Program-made: the position numbers and the translations under genes
NCBI RefSeq assembly: GCF_900459175.1
Contig: NZ_UHFA01000002.1
Span: forward strand, 1,984,001 to 2,048,000
Source of the DNA: Streptococcus downei MFe28
GTDB taxonomy: Bacteria > Bacillota > Bacilli > Lactobacillales > Streptococcaceae
DNA length: 64,000 nucleotides
Direction: 5' to 3'
The notes under the pieces: model-generated
The model's input: only the letters and a program-made list of their open reading frames with translations
Told to the model about the DNA's origin: nothing
Database searches by the model: none
Shown here: positions 16,762-25,000 of the stretch, one piece after another
Position numbering within the stretch: position 1 is the first letter of the stretch
Layout: every line of letters begins with the position of its first letter

Positions 16762-17310
16762 CTACTTTAATTTATCATGCTCATAGGTATGGACTAAATC
16801 AAGGTTGGCAAAGTCTTGCTGGCGCAGGGCTTCATAGACAATCATGCAGACGGTGTTGGAGAGATTGAGGCTGCGGACGTGCTGGTCATTCATAGGAATA
16901 CGAATGGCCTTGGTCACATGCTCCCTCATAAAATCCTCAGGTAGCCCCTTGTCTTCTCGCCCGAAGATGAAGTAATGGTCTTGGTCGTCTGCATAATTGA
17001 CCTCAGAGTAGGTTTTCTGCGCAAACTTGGACACCAGATGGACCTGCCCCTGGCATTTGTCCAAAAATTCAAGGAGACTGTCATAAAAACGAATATCCAG
17101 CTTATCCCAATAATCCAGACCGGCCCGCTTCATCTTGCGGTCGTTAATAGGAAAGCCCATGGGCCGAATGATATGTAAGGGACTATTGGTAGCCGCACAG
17201 GTTCTGGCAATATTACCTGTATTGGCTGGAATCTGGGGCTCAAAGAGAACCACATGGTTACGACCTTGGGTCTCATGATAGTTTTCTTGAATAAAGGGTT
17301 GGACAACCAT
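16762..17310 (-). CDS. trmL: tRNA (cytidine/uridine-34 2'-O)-methyltransferase TrmL
   Basis: 182-residue SPOUT methyltransferase. [19 protein letters not shown] at the start, [12 protein letters not shown] in the SAM-binding knot and [19 protein letters not shown] at the C-terminal knot are the TrmL pattern. It methylates the wobble-base ribose of tRNA-Leu species as a dimer. ATG at 17310 follows AGGAGAG; an internal MKR-type start is unlikely. A promoter at 17459-17486 and a leader terminator (17348-17396) precede it, and an ICE has inserted 16 bp upstream of that promoter. Confidence 0.92.
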   Translation of the reverse strand: MVVQPFIQENYHETQGRNHVVLFEPQIPANTGNIARTCAATNSPLHIIRPMGFPINDRKMKRAGLDYWDKLDIRFYDSLLEFLDKCQGQVHLVSKFAQKTYSEVNYADDQDHYFIFGREDKGLPEDFMREHVTKAIRIPMNDQHVRSLNLSNTVCMIVYEALRQQDFANLDLVHTYEHDKLK

Positions 17311-17347
17311 ACCGTCTCTCCTATCAAAATTTTATTCTAACCTTTAC

Positions 17348-17396
17348 AAAAAAATAACCACACTACTCGGAGTCGAGCTCAGCGAGTAGCATGGTT
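17348..17396 (-). terminator. Terminator hairpin in trmL leader (possible attenuator)
   Basis: On the minus strand: AACCA/TGGTT outer arms and CTACTCG/CGAGTAG inner arms, followed by T7. It lies between the trmL promoter and the trmL start, so most transcripts would have to read through it. No T-box or known riboswitch motif was seen in the leader of about 140 nt. Confidence 0.6.
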
Positions 17397-17458
17397 GGTG
17401 GTGGCTCATTAACTTAAATCATAACAGGTTTGATTTAAATCAACGAATCTTTATGATT

Positions 17459-17486
17459 AGTATAGCACTCTTAAGCAAGAAGTCAA
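17459..17486 (-). promoter_or_regulatory. trmL promoter (ICE target promoter)
   Basis: Minus strand TTGACT (17486-17481), 16-bp spacer, TATACT (17464-17459). Exactly 16 bases separate the -35 box from the left end of the ICE, the spacing known for TnGBS-family insertions. Confidence 0.75.
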
Positions 17487-17493
17487 CCGATTT

Positions 17494-17502
17494 TGCCTAA
17501 AA
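17494..17502. repeat. 9-bp target site duplication, left
   Basis: TGCCTAAAA immediately outside the left end of the ICE; the exact same nine bases follow the right end at 43981-43989. Confidence 0.88.
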
Positions 17503-17528
17503 GTATGTGTCTTACTTTTTGAGAAAGG
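17503..17528 (+). repeat. ICE left terminal inverted repeat
   Basis: Starts GTATGTGTCT and continues to TTTTTGAGAAAGG. Aligned to the complement of 43955-43980 it agrees at 19 of 26 positions, in two blocks (GTA-GTGTCT and TTTTGAGAAA). Confidence 0.8.
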
Positions 17529-17562
17529 GAATAAAATCCAACAATATCAACGGAAACAGTGC

Positions 17563-17591
17563 TATTTAACTTTTTTGAAAAATTTTATCAA
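17563..17591 (-). promoter_or_regulatory. Outward-facing promoter candidate near ICE left end
   Basis: Minus strand TTGATA (17591-17586), 17-bp spacer, TAAATA (17568-17563). It would read out through the left end. AT-rich context makes this tentative. Confidence 0.4.
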
Positions 17592-17625
17592 AAAAGACCG
17601 AAAACAAATTTTCTTGTCCTCAGTC

Positions 17626-17655
17626 TTGACATTATCATTTTTTACCTGATATAAT
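17626..17655 (+). promoter_or_regulatory. Promoter of putative small RNA
   Basis: TTGACA (17626-17631), 18-bp spacer, TATAAT (17650-17655): perfect boxes, pointing into the ICE, with no protein-coding gene downstream on that strand. Confidence 0.75.
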
Positions 17656-17660
17656 GGATT

Positions 17661-17728
17661 GACTGAGAAAGCAAGGCTCGTTTGCTTTTCTCGGTGGTGT
17701 TAGCGTTGTCGCACTAGCACCTTTTTTT
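17661..17728 (+). ncRNA. Putative small RNA at ICE left end
   Basis: About 68 nt behind a consensus promoter. It would fold into a first hairpin (CTGAGAAAGCAA with TTGCTTTTCTCGG) and an 8-bp terminator stem GGTGTTAG/CTAGCACC followed by T7. It lies between the terminal repeat and the 3' end of the transposase gene on the opposite strand, so it ends before reaching the coding region. No Rfam family was recognised; the CiaR-type TTTAAG repeats of streptococcal csRNAs are absent. Confidence 0.6.
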
Positions 17729-17820
17729 GATTTCTTAATTGTCTATATTATAGCAAACCACGACAAAAAACGCAAGTGTTTTTTACATTTTTCTTGCGAA
17801 TTTCCTTGATTTTAAAGGCC

Positions 17821-19176
17821 TTAATGGGAGTTGTGAGATTTTTTTGCAAGAAGTCCAATTAGTTTTTTGACCTGCTCTGAGCCAGGACGTTTGCCCCTAA
17901 TCCAGTCTGTCCTATCTCCTCTCATCTGGATCCATTTCTGGGCACTTCCTGTCATAGCCACTTTTTTATGGTAATGGTCCAGCCACTCTCCCATAAAGAG
18001 CTCTCGCAAGGTACCTTCCTCTCGCTCAATAATCATTTGGCTCATGGTATCGGCACCAGCAGGGCTCCAGTACATCCCCCTCTTTTTCATCCTGTAGGTA
18101 ATCTTCTTATGCTGGGTTTCCATAACGCCAATGCCCTTATGAGATAGACCTCTCAAGTGTGCTGGCTTAGTTTGAGGAAAACGACCTAACAATTTTCGTC
18201 TAAATTTGAGGACAGCCTCTAATTCAGTCTCATCCTCAACCAGGCTTTCTAAGGTATCAAAGGCGGTTATTAGATAACCTCGCTTGTGCTCTCTAATTCC
18301 CTTGAAAGTCAAGTCTAGTAGCTCTGGAGGATAAGGCTGAAAAAATTGCTTGATTTTCTCATTGAGGTGGTAGCTATCCCAAAAATATTCCACGTGCTTA
18401 ATACCCAAGGCCTTACCAAATTCTTTAAAGGTAGCCTGACTGTAGCCGTGGCCACCGTCTGAATTACAGATCAAAATGGTTTGACTGGGAAACTCAAAAT
18501 GATGATAGAGATAGTCCAAGGTCTGTTGTCTAGCCTTGAAATGAGAGGAGGAGATAAACTCCTTTTTGTTTTGGAGTTCATAACGATTAGGGCCGACCTG
18601 TTTTCTGCCAGTATGAATGACAAAGTGAGCCAAATCGGTATTATAGTTTTCTTGACTATGGTCAGTTGTTTTAACCATAGCCCCATCTCCTTCCAGATAC
18701 ACCTTATCGGCCACTATCTTTTGAGGAGCTTCATCCTGAAAATAGTCATAATCTTCTTTCATTTGGTGGAGCTGATTCCCCTTCTTAACGGCCTTTAAGA
18801 CGTTATCTTTGGTCACAATAGTCTGATTGATTAACTCTAAGACCGTCCCAACCTTACGATAGGGCAGAAAAGTAGCTAAGTGGGCCAGCTGATAGACCAT
18901 TTCCCTAGAAAATCGACTGTGCTTTTCTAACCCCAACTTCTCATCAACTGGAATCCTACACTTACCTCCCTTATACCAACGGTTTCGGCTAAACTCTATT
19001 TCACCAAAGATAAAGGTCACCGTTCGGCTAGATTGATTTTTGAGCGTATAATTTTTAGCCCTCATACTAGGAGCGATAAAGTCATCATAATCTTTGACAA
19101 ATTTTAAAAATTGTTTCTGATTAGCTTCCTGAAATTCCTTGAGTAGTTCTCGTTCATCAATAACTGCTGTGTCCAT
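17821..19176 (-). CDS. ISLre2 / UPF0236 family DDE transposase of the ICE
   Basis: 451 residues, full length, with the UPF0236 core: VYLEGDGAMVK for the first acidic residue, ILICNSDGGHGYSQATFKEF for the second, and YHLNEKIKQFF plus HKGIGVMETQHKKITYRMKKRGMYW in the conserved C-terminal part. In TnGBS-type ICEs this DDE enzyme replaces an integrase and moves the whole element to sites upstream of sigma-A promoters. It is the left-most ICE gene; the element's terminal repeat lies about 300 bp past its stop. No separate IS ends surround it. Confidence 0.88.
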   Translation of the reverse strand: MDTAVIDERELLKEFQEANQKQFLKFVKDYDDFIAPSMRAKNYTLKNQSSRTVTFIFGEIEFSRNRWYKGGKCRIPVDEKLGLEKHSRFSREMVYQLAHLATFLPYRKVGTVLELINQTIVTKDNVLKAVKKGNQLHQMKEDYDYFQDEAPQKIVADKVYLEGDGAMVKTTDHSQENYNTDLAHFVIHTGRKQVGPNRYELQNKKEFISSSHFKARQQTLDYLYHHFEFPSQTILICNSDGGHGYSQATFKEFGKALGIKHVEYFWDSYHLNEKIKQFFQPYPPELLDLTFKGIREHKRGYLITAFDTLESLVEDETELEAVLKFRRKLLGRFPQTKPAHLRGLSHKGIGVMETQHKKITYRMKKRGMYWSPAGADTMSQMIIEREEGTLRELFMGEWLDHYHKKVAMTGSAQKWIQMRGDRTDWIRGKRPGSEQVKKLIGLLAKKSHNSH

Positions 19177-19276
19177 CCTTGTCTCCTGTTTCTATAATGT
19201 CGCCCATTATAGTTGATAGACGTTGTATCATCTTTTCAGCAGGAAAACAATTCCTTAACACATGCTTTGAGGAATA

Positions 19277-19310
19277 AAAGAAAAAACCAGCTCCCTTTTT
19301 TGGGAGCTGG
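19277..19310 (-). terminator. Terminator at the end of the transfer operon
   Basis: CCAGCTCCC / GGGAGCTGG, 9-bp stem, T6 loop, then a T-rich tail on the minus strand. About 50 bases after the relaxase stop; a canonical strong terminator. Confidence 0.88.
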
Positions 19311-19358
19311 AAATCTAGAAGTTTTTGAAAAAATCATTAAGGAAATATGTATTTGTAT

Positions 19359-20996
19359 TTACATGTTTCGTTTTTGGCTCTTGGATGACTTCTTATCCAA
19401 ATCTTGTTCGGCCTTCAGTTCCTGGTACATGATGTAGTCCTTGACAATACCATCCCGATGATCCTTGAGAGTATTTCTCTCAATTCTGACCTCTTCAATC
19501 TCTTTTTTTAGCAGAGCTGGATCAGAGGTTTTATCGACCTTGGCCCTATCCAAAATTTGCCTGGCCGTTTCTCTCTGGTCGGGTTCAGTTTGATAAGAAA
19601 CCAAGGCACCAAGTAATTCCTGGATCTGGTGAACTCGCTCGTCCAATTTAGCCAGTTCAGCATCCGTTTCTTTTAACTGCTGGTCAAATCGGTCTTGTAA
19701 AAATTCAAACTGACTAGCGTTGGTTACGCCGTTAATGGATAAAAAGTTCAGCTCATCGACCAGGCGATTGAGTTTAGAAATATGAGAGTTTTTTCTCAAA
19801 ATGAGTTCCCCATTTTTGGCCGAAAGTTGTTTAATCAAGGTACTCCCTTTGATAAAACGGTTCTGTTCAGAATGGTCTTCATTCAAAAAATAAAAGAAGT
19901 CATTTTTCTTTAGGTAGGCGGTGAAGTTTCCCTTATCATCCTGGTCCAACATGCGAGATGGTATTGAAACGATTCCTTGGCGGTCGATACCAAAATCAAC
20001 AGCAACATAGATGGATTGCGGTGTCATGTATTTAACCTGCCAGCTTTCAATCTCCAATTTCATTTCAAAGTCCTGGGACTTTTCATCTTGAAAGTTTTTA
20101 AAGCGAGCAGCGATTTCATCTGTCGGAAAACCTACTTGATTTTTGGCCAAGCGTTCCGCCATTTTTTCTAAACCATACTTGCCTTTTTTTGATAAAGTGC
20201 GGTCACGAATAGCTCTTTCTTGGTCACGGTCTAATAATTTGTAGGTGACATATTTTCCAGAAGTATCCATAGTCACATTCAAGTCTTTTGCTTTTTGTCT
20301 CAAGTCTTCCAGGGACGTGGAATACTTCAATAAAAAATCCAAACGCTCTTTTAAGTCGACTCGCAGACTATTCTTTTGTCGCCAGGCAGAATACTGCGTA
20401 TAAGAATTTCTCAAATGAGGTTCTAGGATTTTGGCCCCTTGCAAGGCTGCATACTTGTCAGAAATCTTTTCCAAACTTTTCTTAGTGCCCTTTTGCCAGC
20501 GAAACTTTTTTAGCGTAACGGTATCTGTCGTATTAAAAATAATATGGTTGTGCAAATGCCCCCTGTCCATATGGGTCGCAATGACAAATTGATGATGACC
20601 ACCAGTCAATTCCAAGGCGGTCTGTCGGCCAATCTCATGCACTTGTTCAGGTGTTAAATTGTCACTAGGTGCAAATGACTGGATGACATGATGAGCCATG
20701 ACCCGATTGTCATTGTGTATATCGGACAGATCATCATTTCCTCTAAGTGCATCCACGGTTTTTTTCGTGATGATAAAATCATCATAGGTTGTTTGATTGT
20801 CTGATACATTGGTCAAGTCATAACCTGAGACCAACTTTTTACAAACATGACCATCTACCAAATCGTATGAGTAAGCAAAGTCATCTTGACTTTTGCCATC
20901 ATCTTGTTTTAATGTTTTGGCCTCTTGTGTAATATAGGCAATCGCCCGTTTTAAATTTTTACTGGTCTTAATTTGTAAAACCTTAGTCACGACCAT
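19359..20996 (-). CDS. Conjugative relaxase (HUH, MobP-like)
   Basis: 545 residues from ATG at 20996, chosen because AGGTGGG lies 8 bases upstream; it overlaps mobC by 14 bp. The relaxase histidine triad is HMDRGHLHNHIIFN around residues 142-155. The amino terminus (MVVTKVLQIKTSKNLKRAIAYI) resembles the relaxase/mobilisation nuclease (PF03432) family. The C-terminal third is charged and probably coiled coil. It should nick at oriT, stay bound to the 5' end and be pumped out through the coupling protein. Last gene of the transfer operon. Confidence 0.88.
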   Translation of the reverse strand: MVVTKVLQIKTSKNLKRAIAYITQEAKTLKQDDGKSQDDFAYSYDLVDGHVCKKLVSGYDLTNVSDNQTTYDDFIITKKTVDALRGNDDLSDIHNDNRVMAHHVIQSFAPSDNLTPEQVHEIGRQTALELTGGHHQFVIATHMDRGHLHNHIIFNTTDTVTLKKFRWQKGTKKSLEKISDKYAALQGAKILEPHLRNSYTQYSAWRQKNSLRVDLKERLDFLLKYSTSLEDLRQKAKDLNVTMDTSGKYVTYKLLDRDQERAIRDRTLSKKGKYGLEKMAERLAKNQVGFPTDEIAARFKNFQDEKSQDFEMKLEIESWQVKYMTPQSIYVAVDFGIDRQGIVSIPSRMLDQDDKGNFTAYLKKNDFFYFLNEDHSEQNRFIKGSTLIKQLSAKNGELILRKNSHISKLNRLVDELNFLSINGVTNASQFEFLQDRFDQQLKETDAELAKLDERVHQIQELLGALVSYQTEPDQRETARQILDRAKVDKTSDPALLKKEIEEVRIERNTLKDHRDGIVKDYIMYQELKAEQDLDKKSSKSQKRNM

Positions 20997-21351
20997 GAAC
21001 TTTTCCCACCTTTCTTTCGTCAAATTCTTGATAAAGCACTTGACTTAATGCCTTAACTTCTTCCTGCAAAGCCAGCAATAAATCCTTGTCCAATTCTCCA
21101 AGCGTATTCGCAAACCGTGCAATCTGGTTCACGTTTTGACCAATAGCATTGACCTCTTTTCGCAAGGCCAACAGTTCTGAATAGTCGACTGTCACCACCT
21201 CACCATTGAGTAACATTTTAAGAGCAAACGACTGAAAAGTTTTAAGATTAGCCGCTGAAATTTTCCGTCGAATAATAGCTTCTTCATCATCTGTTACCCG
21301 TAATTTTATTTGTTTGTACCGTTTACGTTTTTTATCTTCCATCCGTTTCAC
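20983..21351 (-). CDS. mobC: MobC-like relaxosome protein
   Basis: 122 residues; basic N-terminus (MKRMEDKKRKRYKQIKLRVTDDEE) with a ribbon-helix-helix-like strand, then LLALRKEVNAIGQNVNQIARFAN, the diagnostic MobC segment. MobC proteins bind oriT and help the relaxase open the strands. It lies immediately downstream of the hairpin cluster proposed as oriT and overlaps the relaxase gene. Confidence 0.85.
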   Translation of the reverse strand: MKRMEDKKRKRYKQIKLRVTDDEEAIIRRKISAANLKTFQSFALKMLLNGEVVTVDYSELLALRKEVNAIGQNVNQIARFANTLGELDKDLLLALQEEVKALSQVLYQEFDERKVGKVHGRD

Positions 21352-21410
21352 CTTTCATCTTGATCCTGGAGGCAGCCCCTCTGAGGGAGGGGGGGCTTTT
21401 CTCTTGCAAG

Positions 21411-21658
21411 CATAGCAAGTGGGTACCCACTTGCCGAAATAAAAAGAAAATGAGCTCTACCATTAGGAAAATCCCTAACGCTATCAACTCATTCTTTTTA
21501 TGTTTTTGGGAGAACCCAAACCCCTTTTTCGTCTCGCCTTGCTCAACGTTTTTTCAGGTGACAATCGTCACCTGGGGCTGGTCACTTTTTCAAAGTGACC
21601 GCTGGGCAAAATAAAATTTTGCCCATAAAATGAGGGTGCACTTTTTCAAAATGCACCC
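21411..21658. other. Putative origin of transfer (oriT), hairpin cluster
   Basis: A 331-bp gene-free gap (21352-21682) just before mobC holds six inverted repeats: perfect 20-bp palindrome GCAAGTGGGTACCCACTTGC (21415-21434), a 41-nt imperfect hairpin (21451-21491), CAGGTGAC/GTCACCTG (21555-21574), GGTCACTTT/AAAGTGACC (21580-21600), GGGCAAAA/TTTTGCCC (21604-21624) and GGGTGCA/TGCACCC (21633-21658). Position and density fit oriT. The nick site cannot be placed. Confidence 0.65.
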
Positions 21659-21682
21659 TATCAATTTTTATCATTGCCACCC

Positions 21683-21979
21683 TTACAAAAGATTTCTTGC
21701 GGGTGCCCAAGTTAAAATATCTTGTCGCAAAGTCGTGAATTCTTCTTCACTCATCTGCTTCAAAGTTTCTAAAGTTGTTTGATAATCTTGTGCCAAATCA
21801 TCCAACTCAGTAGCAAGAAACTCTTGATAATCTGCTTTAATCATGGCTGTCATTCCTGCTTTATTTTTTAAAATGTTGGCTTGGTTAATTGTCTTTTTTC
21901 TGTCTAGCCAATCTGACATATCAAACAAGTAACCTTGTAAAACTTGTTCAGTTGTCATCATCTTGTCGGTCACTTCCAT
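21683..21979 (-). CDS. Small ICE protein of unknown function
   Basis: 98 residues, acidic and helical (TTEQVLQGYLFDMSDWLDRKK, LAQDYQTTLETLKQMSEEEF). ATG at 21979 has GAGGAGGAG upstream at 9 bases. It lies between the LtrC-like gene and the oriT region, a place where accessory relaxosome or single-strand DNA proteins are common, but no family was recognised. Confidence 0.6.
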   Translation of the reverse strand: MEVTDKMMTTEQVLQGYLFDMSDWLDRKKTINQANILKNKAGMTAMIKADYQEFLATELDDLAQDYQTTLETLKQMSEEEFTTLRQDILTWAPARNLL

Positions 21980-22048
21980 GGTTAAAGTCTCCTCCTCTTG
22001 TTGGTTGTAACAGTCGTCCCATTGATAAATGAGAACCTTGGCGGGACA

Positions 22049-25000
22049 TCACTTCAAGGTTCTGTCCTCTTTTTTTGAGTCATTAAGGTCCTCAGATTTA
22101 TCCGACTTAGTCGCCAGTTTTTCAGCCGTTTCTGCCTTAGCTTCTGCCAATGATTGACTAAAAACATCCTTAGGTTTTAAGGTTTGACCTTCTGACAAAC
22201 TTTTATCTTTCACTTGATATTTGCCTAATTTTTCTTCAATTTGGCCCATCAGTTTTGTGGCTTGCTTTTGAATAGTCGCCAGTTGTAATTCAAAATTTTT
22301 CAAACCTTCTGGATTACGCTGCAAGTCCTTCAAGGATGAAAAATGATAATTTTCTTCCTGACTAAGTCCCAATCTGTGACTGACCAAATAGCCAACAGCT
22401 TCCGCTTGTAGACTGGCATTAAATTTTGGATGCTCGCCTTCAAAGGCCTTCTTTTGGTTTGAACGGGCCACATCAGACTTGGCCATTTGATAAACAATTT
22501 GACCTAAAACATCATTAGGTTTTGATTGCCCCTTTTGGAAATAGATGGTTTGTTTCTCTAAATCCAACTGACTTTTCTTTCCGTTGGCCAAGTCTTTACA
22601 ATCAATTTTTAGTCCCTTATCATGGGCGGTTTCTTTCAAAATCCGGTAGATATTATTATAATCTTCACGATTTTTTGGTTGCCATTGTTTGGATGGAATT
22701 TGGGAAAGGTCTGCCCCCTTGGTTTGAGAAATATCAAATAATTTCTCTGTCTTAAACCAGGTTCGTGTCATGACTTCACCTGTCTTAGGATCCAATTTTG
22801 GTTGTCCGTCTTTATCCAAAAGTTTCTTCACGTTTGGGGCCGTAATATAGATTGCCTTTTCTCCTTTTTGAACTTGGCCACCAATTTTTTTCCAGCCGTG
22901 ATAAGGTTTTAATCTCGTAGCTTGTGGGTATTGAGCCATAATTAACTCAAGGTTTCTAGCGGAATAATGGTCAAGATTTTCCATAGCATTGAGATAGTTT
23001 TTAAAGTTTTCAGGCTCGAAATAGCCTTGACGGACATCATCCAATTTGTGATTTAATTCTTCCAGTTGATGCGTTTTTATCAGCTCAGTTATGGCCATAT
23101 CTCGCTTAGTTTCTCCTGCCTGACGTTTCTTTTCATCGGCATAGACATTAGAATTAGCATCCAAAGGGTCAGTCCCCTGAGCCACTTCTTGGCCGTCTGT
23201 GATACCATCTCCATCTGTGTCCGCTGAATAAGGATTGGTGCCCCGTGCCAGCTCCTCTTCGTCTGTCAAACCGTCACCATCAGAGTCTCTAGTCCGCAGC
23301 TCTCTTTGACGGTCTGTTTCACGCCTCATCTCTTCTTGAATCAGAGCTTGGTGTTCTAAGGCTTGATTTTCTTGCAAAATAGTCATCATCTCCTTACCAT
23401 TATCCTTAACGTAAGTATCATTGATAGCCAGCTGCTCTAGCTGGCCATTACGTTCACGATAAACACCGAGGACGGTTTGTTTATCTAATCGTTCTAATTC
23501 TTCCCCTAATTGACCTTTTATTCTCATCACTGATGCTGGAATGAGTGCATCCTCTGTATTCCTAAAAAGAACTAATAGATCGCTGTCCTCTGGTGTTATT
23601 GCCTTAGACATATCAATATTATGTAGCTTTTCAACATCAGATAGGTCATTAAAAACAAAAGTACCTGTTTCAATTATCTCTGGCAACATAGGCAAAACTT
23701 TCATCTTATCTCTACTAGCTTCTGAGATTAAAATAGCATCATAATCACCTCTGCCGTAAGCAAAATCTTCTAATGCTTCAGTCATATTTCGATCAACTGG
23801 AGAAACACCAGCTAAGTGTGCAAAGTTATTTTTTCTAAATTCCATTTGTACAACTTCACTATTTCCTTTTTCATCCGAAATGAAATACGAAAGCTTACTA
23901 TCAGCTATTTCTCTCAAGTACCATTGGGCCGTTGTTTGTAACGTTGGTGCAAATCTATTCAATCTACGAAGCTCTTTTGCATCTATTCCTTTATAACCTG
24001 GTTTTCTCGTTTGCACGTTCTCATTTTTAATGGTAAAATTTAATTGAGCGATGGCAGGAAAATCAGGTTGCGGTGGATCCGTAACAGGCTGCGATGCTGT
24101 CCTAGAAGAACTGAGTTCTTCTGAATAATCGGAAGTGCGATGAAATTCGCCCGCATCGCTAGACTCTTGGCTTTTGTTAAGAGTCTTTTTTTGGTCTCTT
24201 ACCAAATCAATCTCCTCCTCACTAATCTTTTCTCTAGGGGCTTCTAAAGCCTCTTTTTCTGTCTCATGAGGGTAACCGTTGACATCCAAAAAGGCCATAT
24301 CCTCTTGGGCACCTTGGATTGTTTCATGAACCTCACCAGTGACAGGATTTCCATATAGCGGTCTAGCATTTTCTGCCAATTCTTGGTTAAACTGTTCTTC
24401 AAAGGGATTAGCTGAGGTGGCTTGAGAGAGAATTGGATTTTCTTCGGTTATTTGTGCCAATGTAAGATAATCCTTTAGCAATAAACGGTCTAAAGACAGT
24501 CCTTTTACTAGTCCTTCCTTTTCTGATCCAACATCATAACGCAATTGATCTGTTAAACGCTCACCAGTTTCATCTAATAAGTAAAAGTATGTTTTATCAT
24601 AGCCCTCAGCTAGGCTTTGGGCAGCATTTTGTGCCAGTAATGTCTGAGTAAACTCTTGATAAGGAATAACGTCACCTTCATGATAGTAATTAGTTAAGGT
24701 GGGGTTTTCTGAAAAATCAAAAAGTACTTGTAAGGCTTTTGAAGGCTCTGCCATAGTTTCTAATCCTTTCTCTGCTAGCTTCAACTGCTGCAGCAGCTCT
24801 TCAACTCGTTCTCTTTCCTTATCCGTTTTTGGACGGTACTTTTGGGATGGAACCAGGTTTCCTGACTCATCCATTTCCAAGGCAACCTTTCTTAGGCCTT
24901 TGACAAAGTAAGTTGTTGGCTGCTTCTGCCACTGGTTAAGCTCTCCAGCCTCTACAAGAGCCTGAGCGGTCGGTGAAAGTGTTACCTGGTCATTTCTACT

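Noticed and set aside
17741..19221. GTCTAT...ATAGAC as ends of a stand-alone ISLre2 element
   Set aside because: Only six bases match and no target duplication is present; the larger element with 9-bp duplication at 17503-43980 explains the transposase better.
22028..22065. Hairpin AGAACCTT/AAGGTTCT after the LtrC-like gene as a further terminator
   Set aside because: No U-tract follows in the reading direction, so it was left out of the set of intra-operon terminators.
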